A stretch of 64,000 nucleotides of DNA from Parapedobacter koreensis (GCF_900109365.1 NZ_FNZR01000006.1:248001-312000), one strand, 5' to 3'. Counted from the stretch's first letter, positions 44,257-53,105 are shown. Translations and numbers: made by a program. Notes: a model not told the origin generated them from the sequence alone.

Positions 44257-44931
44257 TTACCCTACGGTCTCCATCAGCACCTGCCCATCCAGCATGCGGA
44301 TGATGCGATCGGCATAGCGAGCGTCGTGCTCGCTGTGTGTCACCATCACAATGGTCGTGCCCTGCTCATTAAGCTCGGTAAGCAACTGCATTACTTCATT
44401 ACCGTTGTTGGAATCGAGGTTACCAGTAGGTTCGTCAGCGAGGATAAGTTTGGGTTTATTCACCACAGCACGGGCTACAGCCACACGTTGCTGCTGACCG
44501 CCAGAAAGCTGTTGCGGGAAGTGGTTGCGACGATGCATGATTTGCACCTTTTCCAAGACTTCTTCTACCCGTTGCTTACGCTCGGCAGCGGGCACCTTGG
44601 TATAAATAAGAGGTAATTCCACGTTTTCAAATACCGTCAGTTCATCAATTAAGTTGAAACTTTGGAATACGAAACCAATATTGTGCTTACGCAGGTCAGA
44701 ACGTTTGCGTTCGTTGAACTTGGCCACTTCAATGCCGTTGAATAGGTAGCTGCCTTCGTCTAAATCGTCCAGCAAGCCGACGATGTTGAGCAGTGTGGAC
44801 TTTCCACAGCCTGACGGTCCCATCACGGCTACAAACTCGCCTTCTTTCACATGGATGCTCAGGTTATTGAGCGCTACCGTCTCCACCTCCTCGGTGCGGT
44901 AAAATTTTTGTAGTTCGGTAATTTTTATCAT
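44257..44931 (-). CDS. ABC transporter ATPase, LolD/MacB-like
   Basis: A 224-residue cytoplasmic ATPase, the usual length for the LolD/MacB/FtsE group. Walker A GPSGCGKST at 38-46, Q-loop FQSFNL, signature LSGGQQQRVAVARA near 141-154, Walker B LILADEP near 161-167, switch His in MVTHSEHD. It would drive the FtsX-type permeases by nucleotide-dependent dimerisation. It is first in unit E and the only such ATPase in 64 kb against sixteen permeases, so it may serve many of them; further ATPases outside the window cannot be excluded. Confidence 0.95.
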   Translation of the reverse strand: MIKITELQKFYRTEEVETVALNNLSIHVKEGEFVAVMGPSGCGKSTLLNIVGLLDDLDEGSYLFNGIEVAKFNERKRSDLRKHNIGFVFQSFNLIDELTVFENVELPLIYTKVPAAERKQRVEEVLEKVQIMHRRNHFPQQLSGGQQQRVAVARAVVNKPKLILADEPTGNLDSNNGNEVMQLLTELNEQGTTIVMVTHSEHDARYADRIIRMLDGQVLMETVG

Positions 44932-44944
44932 GTTATTTTGCTTT

Positions 44945-44979
44945 CAGCAGTCGGCTATTGGCTATCAGCGGCTGGCCTT
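44945..44979 (-). repeat. 7-bp periodic leader upstream of the ATPase
   Basis: CAGCAGT CGGCTAT TGGCTAT CAGCGGC TGGCCTT on the plus strand. It shows that the leader type is not limited to permease genes. Confidence 0.55.
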
Positions 44980-45022
44980 GTGCGTGGTTCGTTACTTGTT
45001 GTTCTTCTTTATTCCAGAACTA

Positions 45023-45056
45023 TTCATTATCGTTCCAATTTTTTAATGAATTGGAA
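45023..45056 (-). promoter_or_regulatory. Divergent sigma-54-like element with inverted repeat, unit E
   Basis: TTGGAACGATAATGAA on the minus strand has GG at 45036-45035, exactly 55 bp from the operator as in units A and C, but no GC or GT at the standard -12 distance (TG comes one base early). An 8-bp inverted repeat TTCCAATT-N8-AATTGGAA (45033-45056) overlaps the GG. Confidence 0.4.
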
Positions 45057-45090
45057 ATCAATGATGTGTTGCTTATGTTGATTTTGAAAC

Positions 45091-45127
45091 TGTTCGATAT
45101 CGAACACTTGTTGTCCGCAAGCGGACA
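45091..45127 (-). promoter_or_regulatory. Dual-palindrome operator, unit E
   Basis: TGTTCGATATCGAACA (45091-45106) and TGTCCGCAAGCGGACA (45112-45127), both perfect palindromes, centres 21 bp apart. This is the most symmetrical copy and defines the consensus. Confidence 0.8.
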
Positions 45128-45222
45128 ATCGGCAAACTTGGATGATAGCCGGCATTTGGTAAGGGTTCTGCTTGGTGGCAAAGGCAACCTATGGGATAAG
45201 CGTATGTAAGATGTTTGCTGGG

Positions 45223-45864
45223 CTAAGGGAGGCGTACGTGGATGTGGACGCTATCAGAGACCAATTCGCTCCCGAACGACATAAAGGTGAGGAAGACCTC
45301 TATATCAGTACCTATCCAATTTTCCTTTGCCGGAAGGATGCACTCCTGTGCATCGCGGGTTGTCTCGTTAAGGAAATTTTGCCAGATTCCCAACGCATGC
45401 GAATAGACGAGAATGGACAGCCTGTCAGTGCCATATGCTTTTTCCGCACCGGTATTATCGCACCAAGAGACGTGAAGCCCGGAGTCGGTCCACCTGGCAT
45501 TTACTGCCTCTGCACCTGGAAGGTCACCTTGACTGGTACGGAATTTACTCCAGTCGATTTCAAGGTTCGGGTATTCTCCTTTAAGCGCTTGCTTTTTGTT
45601 TAGCGAAAGTGCCAGGTTGAACGCGCTCATATTCAACGGATCCGCTACATTACGGAAGCTCGTGCGGATGAATACGGTTAATGGTTTGAGTGCTTCCATG
45701 ATGACCTTCATGGCCTGCTCATTGGCCAATCGGGCCTCGCTTCTCGGCTTGCTGCTCTTGCGGGGCAACCCACGGATGACATCAAGTCCCTTCCATTTAT
45801 AGCCGACTACACTGCCTACTTTTCCGCTGAAGCTCCCATTCGGTCCATTTTTGAATACTGCCAT
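45223..45864 (-). CDS. DUF6266-like protein
   Basis: A 213-residue protein opening MAVFKNGPNGSFSGKVGSVV then GYKWKGLDVIRGLP, the pattern I associate with the DUF6266 family common in Sphingobacteriales. No signal peptide or membrane span, no catalytic motif visible. The function is unknown; members often occur as scattered single genes with many paralogues. It is divergent from the glucan phosphorylase gene. Confidence 0.7.
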   Translation of the reverse strand: MAVFKNGPNGSFSGKVGSVVGYKWKGLDVIRGLPRKSSKPRSEARLANEQAMKVIMEALKPLTVFIRTSFRNVADPLNMSAFNLALSLNKKQALKGEYPNLEIDWSKFRTSQGDLPGAEAVNARWTDSGLHVSWCDNTGAEKAYGTDRLSILVYSHALGIWQNFLNETTRDAQECILPAKENWIGTDIEVFLTFMSFGSELVSDSVHIHVRLP

Positions 45865-46184
45865 TGCCCAATCTCCTATTTTTTGATCCCCAAATATAAA
45901 ATGTTGGTTTAAATAATCAAAAGAATAATAATATATTAATCATATATAATACATATATTATTCATATTTTCCCCTATAAATACCCTATTAAAACCCTATA
46001 ATATATGAATAATATTTTATTAAACTGGAGATTTTTCGTTGTATTAATAAAGAAAGAATGGGTGTGGTCAACGTGATCCATAGCACCCTGCGTCAAGTTA
46101 AATGCGTATTATTTTTTTGATTATCTTGTCTTTTTAAGCGGCATATATCAATTTGCTTTGTTTTCTTTGTATATAGAACATCAA
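45865..46184. other. AT-rich divergent intergenic region
   Basis: About 320 bp between the DUF6266-like gene and the phosphorylase start, very AT-rich. It contains the nested repeat at 45955-46015. I could not assign promoters with confidence. Confidence 0.5.
45955..46015. repeat. Three 11-bp tandem repeats inside a 13-bp inverted repeat
   Basis: CCCTATAAATA, CCCTATTAAAA and CCCTATAATAT follow each other at exact 11-bp steps (45972-46004), bounded by ATATTATTCATAT (45955-45967) and its perfect complement ATATGAATAATAT (46003-46015). Confidence 0.65.
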
Positions 46185-47849
46185 ATGATCGATATGGCGG
46201 CTTCACGTTATTCCTTCCCTTACCCAGTACAGGAGCTATTTGCTAAACGGGTGGCGTATTTTTCTATGGAATTTGCGATTGACCAAGCGTTGAAAATTTA
46301 CAGCGGTGGCCTGGGCTTCCTGGCCGGTTCGCACCTGCGCAGTGCTTATGCATTGGGGCAGCACCTCGTAGGAGTTGGTATGCTGTGGAAGCTGGGCTAT
46401 TATGATCAGGGCCGCAACGAGGATCAAACGTTGCGCGTAGATTGGCAGCAGAAACTGTACGCTTACCTCGAAGATACGGGTATTACGTTTACCGTTCGCA
46501 TCCATGATGCCGACGTATGGGTGAAGGCCTATTACCTGCCGCCCCATGTTTTCCAGAGTGCACCATTATACTTGCTGACAACGGATGTGGCCGAAAACGA
46601 CTATGTTTCCCGAACCATTTCCCACCGCTTGTATGACGGCAATGCGGCTACCAAACTGGCGCAATACATGGTATTGGGCATTGGGGGTGGAAAACTGCTT
46701 GATTTGTTGGGCTATGATGCCGAGATTTACCACCTGAATGAAGCCCATGCACTGCCTGTAGCGTTTCACTTGCTGCAAAAGTTCAATAAAGACCGGGAGG
46801 CACTACGGCAACATTTAGTGTTTACGACCCATACTCCGGAAGAGGCGGGCAACGAGAAACATCCCATAGACCTATGTCTCGAAATGGGCTACTTCAGTGG
46901 GCTAGCTAAGCCGGAGGTCCAAGAGGCCACAGGGATTGACGATGGACTATTCAACCTCTCATTAGCGGCACTACGGCTGGCCAAAAGGGCCAATGGGGTA
47001 TCTGAACTGCACGGCCACGTGGCCAGCGAGATGTGGGGAAAGTACGACGGTATCTGCGACATTGATCACATCACCAATGCACAGAATTATAGCTATTGGG
47101 CGGATACTGAGCTTTACGAAGCTGCTGATCGAGCGGATGATGCCCGCTTGGCCGAGCGTAAGGCGACATTGAAGCGCCAGACATTTCTCGATGTGGCCGA
47201 TCAGACGGGCCGCTTGTTCCGACCCGATGTGCTTACCATCGTCTGGGCAAGGCGATTTGCGGGCTACAAACGTGCCGATCTGCTGCTCCGCGATCGGGAA
47301 CGATTTGAGCGGCTGGTGACGAATACGGAGTATCCCGTGCAGATCATCTGGGCGGGCAAGCCATACCCTGCCGACCAGGGAGCCGTCGACCTGTTCAACT
47401 CGCTTGTGCATTTGAGTCATCAATATCCGAATGTGGCCGTGCTCACCGGCTATGAGCTGGCCTTGAGCAAACTGTTAAAGCAGGGTGCCGATATTTGGCT
47501 CAATAATCCGCGGATACCGCGTGAGGCATCGGGAACCAGCGGTATGACTGCTGCCATGAATGGTGCACTCAACCTTTCAACCAACGACGGTTGGATACCG
47601 GAGTTTATTAAGCCGGGAGTCAACGGATTTCTGGTGCCAGAGGCCGATTATCAACATATCGGCATCAATGAACAGGACAACCACGATGCGTATTACCTGT
47701 ATGAATTGCTGGAGGAACATGTACTACCGATGTATTATGAGCGGCAGCACGAATGGCTTGCCCTGGTGAAGCAAAGCATGGCCGATGTCCGCACGGCCTT
47801 TGGCAGTGACCGTATGGCTCGGGAGTATTATGAGAAGTTGTATGTTTAG
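46185..47849 (+). CDS. Alpha-glucan phosphorylase family protein (GT35, short form)
   Basis: A 554-residue member of the glycogen/starch phosphorylase family in its short bacterial form (VAYFSMEFAIDQALKIYSGG; YHLNEAHA; WARRFAGYKRADLLL; PREASGTSGMTAAMNGALNL). Phosphorylases release glucose 1-phosphate from alpha-glucans using PLP. The residue aligned with the PLP lysine in the SGTSxMK motif appears to be Thr455, so PLP chemistry is uncertain. ATG 46185 is preferred over an upstream TTG (46158); 46194 is also possible. It stands alone, converging on the TPR lipoprotein gene. Confidence 0.85.
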   Translation: MIDMAASRYSFPYPVQELFAKRVAYFSMEFAIDQALKIYSGGLGFLAGSHLRSAYALGQHLVGVGMLWKLGYYDQGRNEDQTLRVDWQQKLYAYLEDTGITFTVRIHDADVWVKAYYLPPHVFQSAPLYLLTTDVAENDYVSRTISHRLYDGNAATKLAQYMVLGIGGGKLLDLLGYDAEIYHLNEAHALPVAFHLLQKFNKDREALRQHLVFTTHTPEEAGNEKHPIDLCLEMGYFSGLAKPEVQEATGIDDGLFNLSLAALRLAKRANGVSELHGHVASEMWGKYDGICDIDHITNAQNYSYWADTELYEAADRADDARLAERKATLKRQTFLDVADQTGRLFRPDVLTIVWARRFAGYKRADLLLRDRERFERLVTNTEYPVQIIWAGKPYPADQGAVDLFNSLVHLSHQYPNVAVLTGYELALSKLLKQGADIWLNNPRIPREASGTSGMTAAMNGALNLSTNDGWIPEFIKPGVNGFLVPEADYQHIGINEQDNHDAYYLYELLEEHVLPMYYERQHEWLALVKQSMADVRTAFGSDRMAREYYEKLYV

Positions 47850-47873
47850 CTGTGGCTGAGCGGATACCTGCGA

Positions 47874-48704
47874 TTAGCGATATTGCAGCAATGCCCGCTC
47901 AATATCTTCCAGGTAAATCTGCCATGGCATCTCGACATAAGGGTCTTGGGCATGATAGCCATCGCCTGTGAAGAGCGCTTTGGCTTTTTCGAGGCTTGCG
48001 AGTGCTTGGGCTTTTTTCCCAATCTTTGCTAGCAGCAATCCCCGGTAATAGTGCCCATCAGCCAGTTTATCATAGTGGGCGATTTGCCGGTCCAAGTCCG
48101 CTAACGCGCCATCGTAGTCTTTCAATTCCATCTTAAGAATGCCGCGATAGAGATAATCGTGATAGCCTACCCATTCTGGGCCGAGATGTCGAATAGCTTC
48201 ATCAATGGTTTGATCAAAATACTTCAGCGCCGCCGATGAATCCTGTAAGCCGAGTTTGGCGAACGCCATCCATGAATGGATATTAAAATCGCCGACCATC
48301 TTGGGCGAGCCGGCTACGAGCGTATCATACCGTTGGAGGTCGGCCAATCCGCCCGCATAGTCGTGCAAGAACTTGACTTTGCACCAACCCCGGGTGTCCA
48401 GGTAATTTGAGGGCTCCAGTTCCACTACTTTGTTGATGAGTTGCATCCACGTGGCGTAGTCTCCGCGCTTGAGGTAGGGCACGCTTTTCTCATGCCAAGC
48501 TTTGGCGAAGGCGGGGCATAGGGCGATGGCACTGTCTAAGTATTGTTGGGATCGCGCGCTGCCTTGGTTGCCTTTTTGATTGTACAGCCTTTCGGCCAGT
48601 TCACAGTCCGAAAGCCCAGCGTTCGGGTCGTACCTATTCGTATTCCGCTGTCCGCAGGCCGTTACCACAAATAGGCTAAGGCAATATATCCACCACTTGA
48701 CCAT
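47874..48704 (-). CDS. TPR-repeat lipoprotein
   Basis: A 276-residue lipoprotein: MVKWWIYCLSLFVVTAC (Cys17) then TPR-like helices (KAWHEKSVPYLKRGDYATWM; YHDYLYRGILKMELKDYDGA; DGHYYRGLLLAKIGKKAQAL). Probably a periplasmic scaffold. Its start lies inside the upstream gene (29-bp overlap), so it is translationally coupled as the third gene of a peroxidase operon. Confidence 0.82.
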   Translation of the reverse strand: MVKWWIYCLSLFVVTACGQRNTNRYDPNAGLSDCELAERLYNQKGNQGSARSQQYLDSAIALCPAFAKAWHEKSVPYLKRGDYATWMQLINKVVELEPSNYLDTRGWCKVKFLHDYAGGLADLQRYDTLVAGSPKMVGDFNIHSWMAFAKLGLQDSSAALKYFDQTIDEAIRHLGPEWVGYHDYLYRGILKMELKDYDGALADLDRQIAHYDKLADGHYYRGLLLAKIGKKAQALASLEKAKALFTGDGYHAQDPYVEMPWQIYLEDIERALLQYR

Positions 48705-49191
48705 CGTTTATTTTGAATGTTAACTGTTGGAAATAATCATAGGACGATCCCTGGTATTGCCCGGGGATCCAATCATCCAAGGCCTTGGTGAAGGTGAGGA
48801 TTGCCGCTACAAAGGCGGGATCAAATATGGTAGGCTTGTAGATTCGGTCGATTTGCAGTACGCGGAAACGGTCGACCTCACCACGGCAGTTGACCACAAA
48901 ACGGACGGTAATATATCCGGTCTTTATCGGTATAGCCCGCTGTTTAGCCAGCGGCTTTATTTCCAGCAGTTGCAGTAAGCGTTTGCGTCCGCCCTGGTAT
49001 CCGCCGGATACGGCATAATTTTCTTGGATGGTACCACCGCAAAGCGTGAAATCTGGATTGTCCAAAGCGGGATCGAATGTGATGTGACCTACAGGCATCC
49101 CATCCTTGTGTTTAAGGTCTGTCAACTGCTGGGCTGTACTAGACAGTGGCGCTGTCCATAGGACGAAGGCTGACCAAAATAATACCTTCAT
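48676..49191 (-). CDS. Secreted TonB-C-terminal-like protein
   Basis: A 171-residue exported protein. ATG 49191 overlaps the peroxidase stop as ATGA and begins a clean signal peptide (MKVLFWSAFVLWTAPLSSTA). The C-terminal part (GYITVRFVVNCRGEVDRFRV ... ALDDWIPGQ) resembles the TonB C-terminal fold used as a stand-alone periplasmic domain in Bacteroidota; there is no membrane anchor or Pro-rich linker, so it is not a working TonB. Role unknown. Confidence 0.72.
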   Translation of the reverse strand: MKVLFWSAFVLWTAPLSSTAQQLTDLKHKDGMPVGHITFDPALDNPDFTLCGGTIQENYAVSGGYQGGRKRLLQLLEIKPLAKQRAIPIKTGYITVRFVVNCRGEVDRFRVLQIDRIYKPTIFDPAFVAAILTFTKALDDWIPGQYQGSSYDYFQQLTFKINDGQVVDILP

Positions 49192-49673
49192 GCATCCAGC
49201 CATTTCAAAATATCGGGCTCAATGGCTTCCGGCTTGGTGGTGGGCGCATAGCGCTTACGGGGCCTGCCATCTTTGTCTATTAGAAACTTCGTGAAATTCC
49301 ACTTGATGCGGCTACCGAACAGGCCTCCCAACTGGCTTTTCAGGTACCTAAACACGGGATGGGTGTTTTTGCCATTGACATCGCATTTCTCGAACAGTTG
49401 GAACGTCACCCCATGGTTGACCTTGCAGCTTTCCTCCACGGTGTCGTTGGTTTCGGGCTCCTGCCCCATGAATTGATTGCAGGGGAATCCCAGCACGACC
49501 AAGCCCTTGTCTTTATAGCGTTGATGCAACGTTTCCAGGCCTTCGAATTGTGGCGCAAGACCGCATTTAGTCGCGGTATTGACTACCAAGACCATATTAC
49601 CTTTGAACGCTGACATCGGAATAGCTTTCCCTTGTGGGGTATTAGCCGATAATTCATAAAACGTCATTGCCAT
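49188..49673 (-). CDS. Glutathione peroxidase family thiol peroxidase
   Basis: A 161-residue protein of the GPx family with Cys, not selenocysteine: TATKCGLAPQ (Cys37), GFPCNQFMGQEP with the conserved Gln, and WNFTKFLID. The resolving-Cys type of bacterial GPx uses thioredoxin. It is cytoplasmic, with no signal peptide. First gene of a three-gene overlapping unit with the TonB-C-like and TPR proteins. An alternative start is ATG 49667. Confidence 0.93.
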   Translation of the reverse strand: MAMTFYELSANTPQGKAIPMSAFKGNMVLVVNTATKCGLAPQFEGLETLHQRYKDKGLVVLGFPCNQFMGQEPETNDTVEESCKVNHGVTFQLFEKCDVNGKNTHPVFRYLKSQLGGLFGSRIKWNFTKFLIDKDGRPRKRYAPTTKPEAIEPDILKWLDA

Positions 49674-50041
49674 AAAGCGAAGGTACGGAAAATGAGTTTA
49701 TACAAAAAAATCCACCCAATGGCCAATATTTGTATGGCCAAATTTTTTATGGTTGTTAATGGCTTTGCAAATTCATGTGGGATTTTGGGGAGTAAGAAAT
49801 AGGATTATTTCATTTTTTATTATAAAAATATACGAAATAGGTAATTGTAACTCAAATTATATATAAATATTTTGATACATAGCTGATATTGCAATATTTT
49901 TATTCACATTTGTAATCTAATCGCGATTTAATAAAAATATTTACTTCCCATTAATCAAATTGTTTAATTTTTCATCGTTGAATGCTTGTTTGTTTGTGTA
50001 TTTTGTAAACTCTATTATCTTTTTTAATTAATCAAATTTAT
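49674..50041. promoter_or_regulatory. AT-rich region upstream of susC-like gene
   Basis: 368 bp without a gene between divergent transcripts. Near 49975-50010 a TTG followed about 20 bp later by TATTTTG resembles a Bacteroidota -33/-7 promoter for the SusC gene; the match is imperfect. Nothing else recognised. Confidence 0.35.
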
Positions 50042-53000
50042 ATGAAACAAAAACTACTATGTTTCTTCGTGCTCAGCATGGTATTGACAGGGTCAGTCTT
50101 TGCGCAAGGTCGAAGAATCACCGGAACGGTGACGTCAGCAGATGATGGTTCGCCCTTATCTGGCGTTTCGGTAATTGTGCGTGGTACGTCATTGGGTGCC
50201 CAGACAGACTCGGAAGGGAATTATTCGGTAACGGTACCAAGCGGCGCATCGTCACTGATTTTTCGCATGATTGGCTATGCAGAGCAGGACATTTCATTGG
50301 GTGGAAACACAACCATCGATGTCGCTTTAGCGCTGGATGCCTCGGTATTGACCGAAGTTATCGTTACGGGTTACGGTCAGGAAATCAAAAAGCAAAGCTT
50401 GACTGGGGCTGTATCGGTGTTGAGTGGCGGGGATATTGAAAATATGCCCACCCAAACCTTCGACCGGGCGCTCCAGGGCCGCTTGGGCGGTGTTCAGGTT
50501 ACCTCCAGTGGGGGGCAACCCGGGGGTGGTTTGCAGATTAATATCCGCGGAGCGGTGTCGGTAAATGGTAATGCGCAGCCGCTATACATTATTGACGGTG
50601 TGCAGATGAACCCGCCGAGTGGTGCTGGAGGCGCATCAAGCGTCACTTCACAGAACATCTTCGCTTCCATCAACCAGGAGGATATTGAGTCCATACAGGT
50701 GCTGAAAGATGCGGCAACGGCTTCCATTTATGGTTCGCAAGCGGCAAATGGCGTTGTGATCATCACCACGAAAAAAGGTAAAGTAGGCAAGACCACCGTA
50801 AAAGCTAATATCCAGCAAGGTTGGTCGACCAACCCTAACCCGTATAACTTGCTGAGCGGTCCGGATTATTATCGGCTCTACGCACGGGCTTATGCCAACC
50901 AATATACGTGGACGCAAGGTAGTCCTGAAGCCGGTGTGCGGGCATTTAATCAGTCGATCTACGGTACCCCTGAATCGCCGGACATTTCGTCCATTCCCAA
51001 TGTGAATTGGTATGACGCGGTTTTCCGGACAGCCAAGCTTGGCCAGTATAACGTTTCGTTTGCTGGCGGTAGTGAAAAGACGACATTTTTCGTGTCCGGT
51101 GGTTATAATTCTACGGAAGGAACGAATATCGGATCCGATTTTACCCGTGGGACGTTCCGGGCTAATTTGACGCATTCGGTGTCAAATAAGTTTTCGATCG
51201 AATCGAATATCAGTTTGTCAGGTACCCGGTCACGCGGACCGACGTCTGGCAACGGCTTTTATGTCAACTCGCCGTTTTCAGGAACGCTTTTGGTACCGAC
51301 ATTGAACCCCATTTACAATGAAGACGGTACATGGAACAATGATCTGATCAATGGGTATGGTTACAACATCTTGCAATTGATCGAAGAGCAGAAGCGTTCG
51401 ACAAATACCTATGCAACGGTCAGCAACATGGCCTTGAATTACGATGTCATTCCTGGCTTACGTTTGAAGGCGTACGCAGGTATCGATTTTTCAGATGCCA
51501 ATAACTTCACGTATAGCCCCTCGTCTATCCCGCAATTCTTAGCTGTTGGAGGCTCGGGCTCTGAAAACTACCGGCGGAGAATGAACTGGAACACGTCATT
51601 GACGGCATCGTTTAACCGGACATTCAATGAAAATCACAATTTCAGCGCGTTGGGTGGATTTGAATACAGGGATTATTCGGATACGGAATTATCCGCTGCC
51701 GCGCAGGGATTTGCCAATCCGGCGTTGGAACTGATTAGCCAAGCTGCTACGAATACAAGCTATGGTTCTACTTTCACAGGCTACAGGCTGGCCAGCTTGA
51801 TTGGTAGTGTCAACTACGATTACAAAGCGAAATACCTGTTGACAGCGAATGTGCGGTACGATGGGTCGTCACGCTTCGGGGCAGATAACAAGTTCGGTTT
51901 GTTTGGTGGTGTATCGGCCGGCTGGCGGATATCTGAGGAAACGTTTATGGATCCGCTTTCCTTCCTTGATGAGCTAAAATTGAGAGCCAGCTACGGGATC
52001 ACGGGTGACCAAAGTGGTATTGGTGACTTTGAGCCCTTGCCATTATTTAGTTCACCGGGAGCTGCCGCTTCCTATAACGGAAGCCCCACGTTGAGACCTT
52101 CGCAAATCGCTTCGCTCGCATTGGGTTGGGAAAGCTTGCATTCGTTGAACTTGGGGTTGGATTTTGGATTCTTCAAAAATCGAATCTTTGGTACGTTTGA
52201 TATTTACAGCAACGATCGGGATAACATGTTGCTGAATCAGCAATTGCCCATGGATTCCGGATACGGATCAGTGACTATCAATGCGGGTAAAGCGCGGATG
52301 CAGGGGATTGATATTGAACTCGGTGTGGTGCCATTCCGCTCAAACAGTGGGTTTAAATGGACATCGTCCTTCAATATTGCGTTTGTACGCAGTAAATTAC
52401 TTGCGTTGAATGACGGCGCCACGGAGGTCAACAACGGTCGCTATGTGGTCGGCAAGCAATTGAATTTGGTGTATTCGCCGATTTGGGCGGGCGTTAACCC
52501 TGCTGATGGCCGGGCGATGTACTATGACGCAAACGGCAACATCACCTATTCACCCCAAAGTACTGCTGATCGGAAAATAATTGGCTCGTACAACCCTGAT
52601 TTTTATGGTGGATGGACCAATACGTTCTCCTACAAAGGCTTTACGCTGGACGCGTTGTTCCAATACCAATACGGTAATACGGCAATGACCCAAACGAATT
52701 ATGCGCTTGAACTATCCGGTGCATATGGCTACAATGTGCTGCATTCCCAATTGTATGACTCATGGACTACTCCGGGACAAATTGCTACAGTACCCAGGCC
52801 TTATTGGGGTGGTGCTGAGCCCGGAAACGTAGCCATAACTACCTTTTCGTCACGCTGGATACAGGATGCTTCTTACATCCGGTTGAAGCAAGTTTCGCTG
52901 AATTATGATCTGCCACGCCCTTGGTTATCCAAGATTGGAGTCCAAGGTCTTCAGCTTTATGTGCAAGCATTGAACTTGTTGACAATCACTGAATACACCG

Positions 53001-53092
53001 GTGAAGACCCGGAAAATACGTCGTATACCGGCAATTTGAACGTCTATCCGCATCCGCGTACCTATACAGTGGGGGCCAATTTTACATTTTAA
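50042..53092 (+). CDS. SusC-like TonB-dependent outer-membrane receptor
   Basis: A 1016-residue outer-membrane importer. Signal peptide to about residue 21 (ending VFAQ), then a carboxypeptidase-regulatory-like domain (GTVTSADDGSPLSGVSVIVR, residues ~25-100), a TonB box/plug region (LTEVIVTGYG; IRGAVSVNGNAQPLYIIDG) and a beta-barrel ending in VGANFTF with the typical terminal Phe. It works with the SusD protein 13 bp downstream to take up an oligomer across the outer membrane. No glycosidase lies nearby, so the substrate could be a glycan or a peptide. Confidence 0.95.
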   Translation: MKQKLLCFFVLSMVLTGSVFAQGRRITGTVTSADDGSPLSGVSVIVRGTSLGAQTDSEGNYSVTVPSGASSLIFRMIGYAEQDISLGGNTTIDVALALDASVLTEVIVTGYGQEIKKQSLTGAVSVLSGGDIENMPTQTFDRALQGRLGGVQVTSSGGQPGGGLQINIRGAVSVNGNAQPLYIIDGVQMNPPSGAGGASSVTSQNIFASINQEDIESIQVLKDAATASIYGSQAANGVVIITTKKGKVGKTTVKANIQQGWSTNPNPYNLLSGPDYYRLYARAYANQYTWTQGSPEAGVRAFNQSIYGTPESPDISSIPNVNWYDAVFRTAKLGQYNVSFAGGSEKTTFFVSGGYNSTEGTNIGSDFTRGTFRANLTHSVSNKFSIESNISLSGTRSRGPTSGNGFYVNSPFSGTLLVPTLNPIYNEDGTWNNDLINGYGYNILQLIEEQKRSTNTYATVSNMALNYDVIPGLRLKAYAGIDFSDANNFTYSPSSIPQFLAVGGSGSENYRRRMNWNTSLTASFNRTFNENHNFSALGGFEYRDYSDTELSAAAQGFANPALELISQAATNTSYGSTFTGYRLASLIGSVNYDYKAKYLLTANVRYDGSSRFGADNKFGLFGGVSAGWRISEETFMDPLSFLDELKLRASYGITGDQSGIGDFEPLPLFSSPGAAASYNGSPTLRPSQIASLALGWESLHSLNLGLDFGFFKNRIFGTFDIYSNDRDNMLLNQQLPMDSGYGSVTINAGKARMQGIDIELGVVPFRSNSGFKWTSSFNIAFVRSKLLALNDGATEVNNGRYVVGKQLNLVYSPIWAGVNPADGRAMYYDANGNITYSPQSTADRKIIGSYNPDFYGGWTNTFSYKGFTLDALFQYQYGNTAMTQTNYALELSGAYGYNVLHSQLYDSWTTPGQIATVPRPYWGGAEPGNVAITTFSSRWIQDASYIRLKQVSLNYDLPRPWLSKIGVQGLQLYVQALNLLTITEYTGEDPENTSYTGNLNVYPHPRTYTVGANFTF

Positions 53093-53105
53093 TGTTGAAT
53101 GAGTT

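Larger units (their letters stand above)
44932..45222. other. Control region of unit E, no gene
   Basis: This 291-bp gap contains, from the ATPase start outward, a heptad leader, the promoter-like GG with its inverted repeat (45033-45056) and the dual operator (45091-45127). I see no protein gene in it. Confidence 0.6.
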
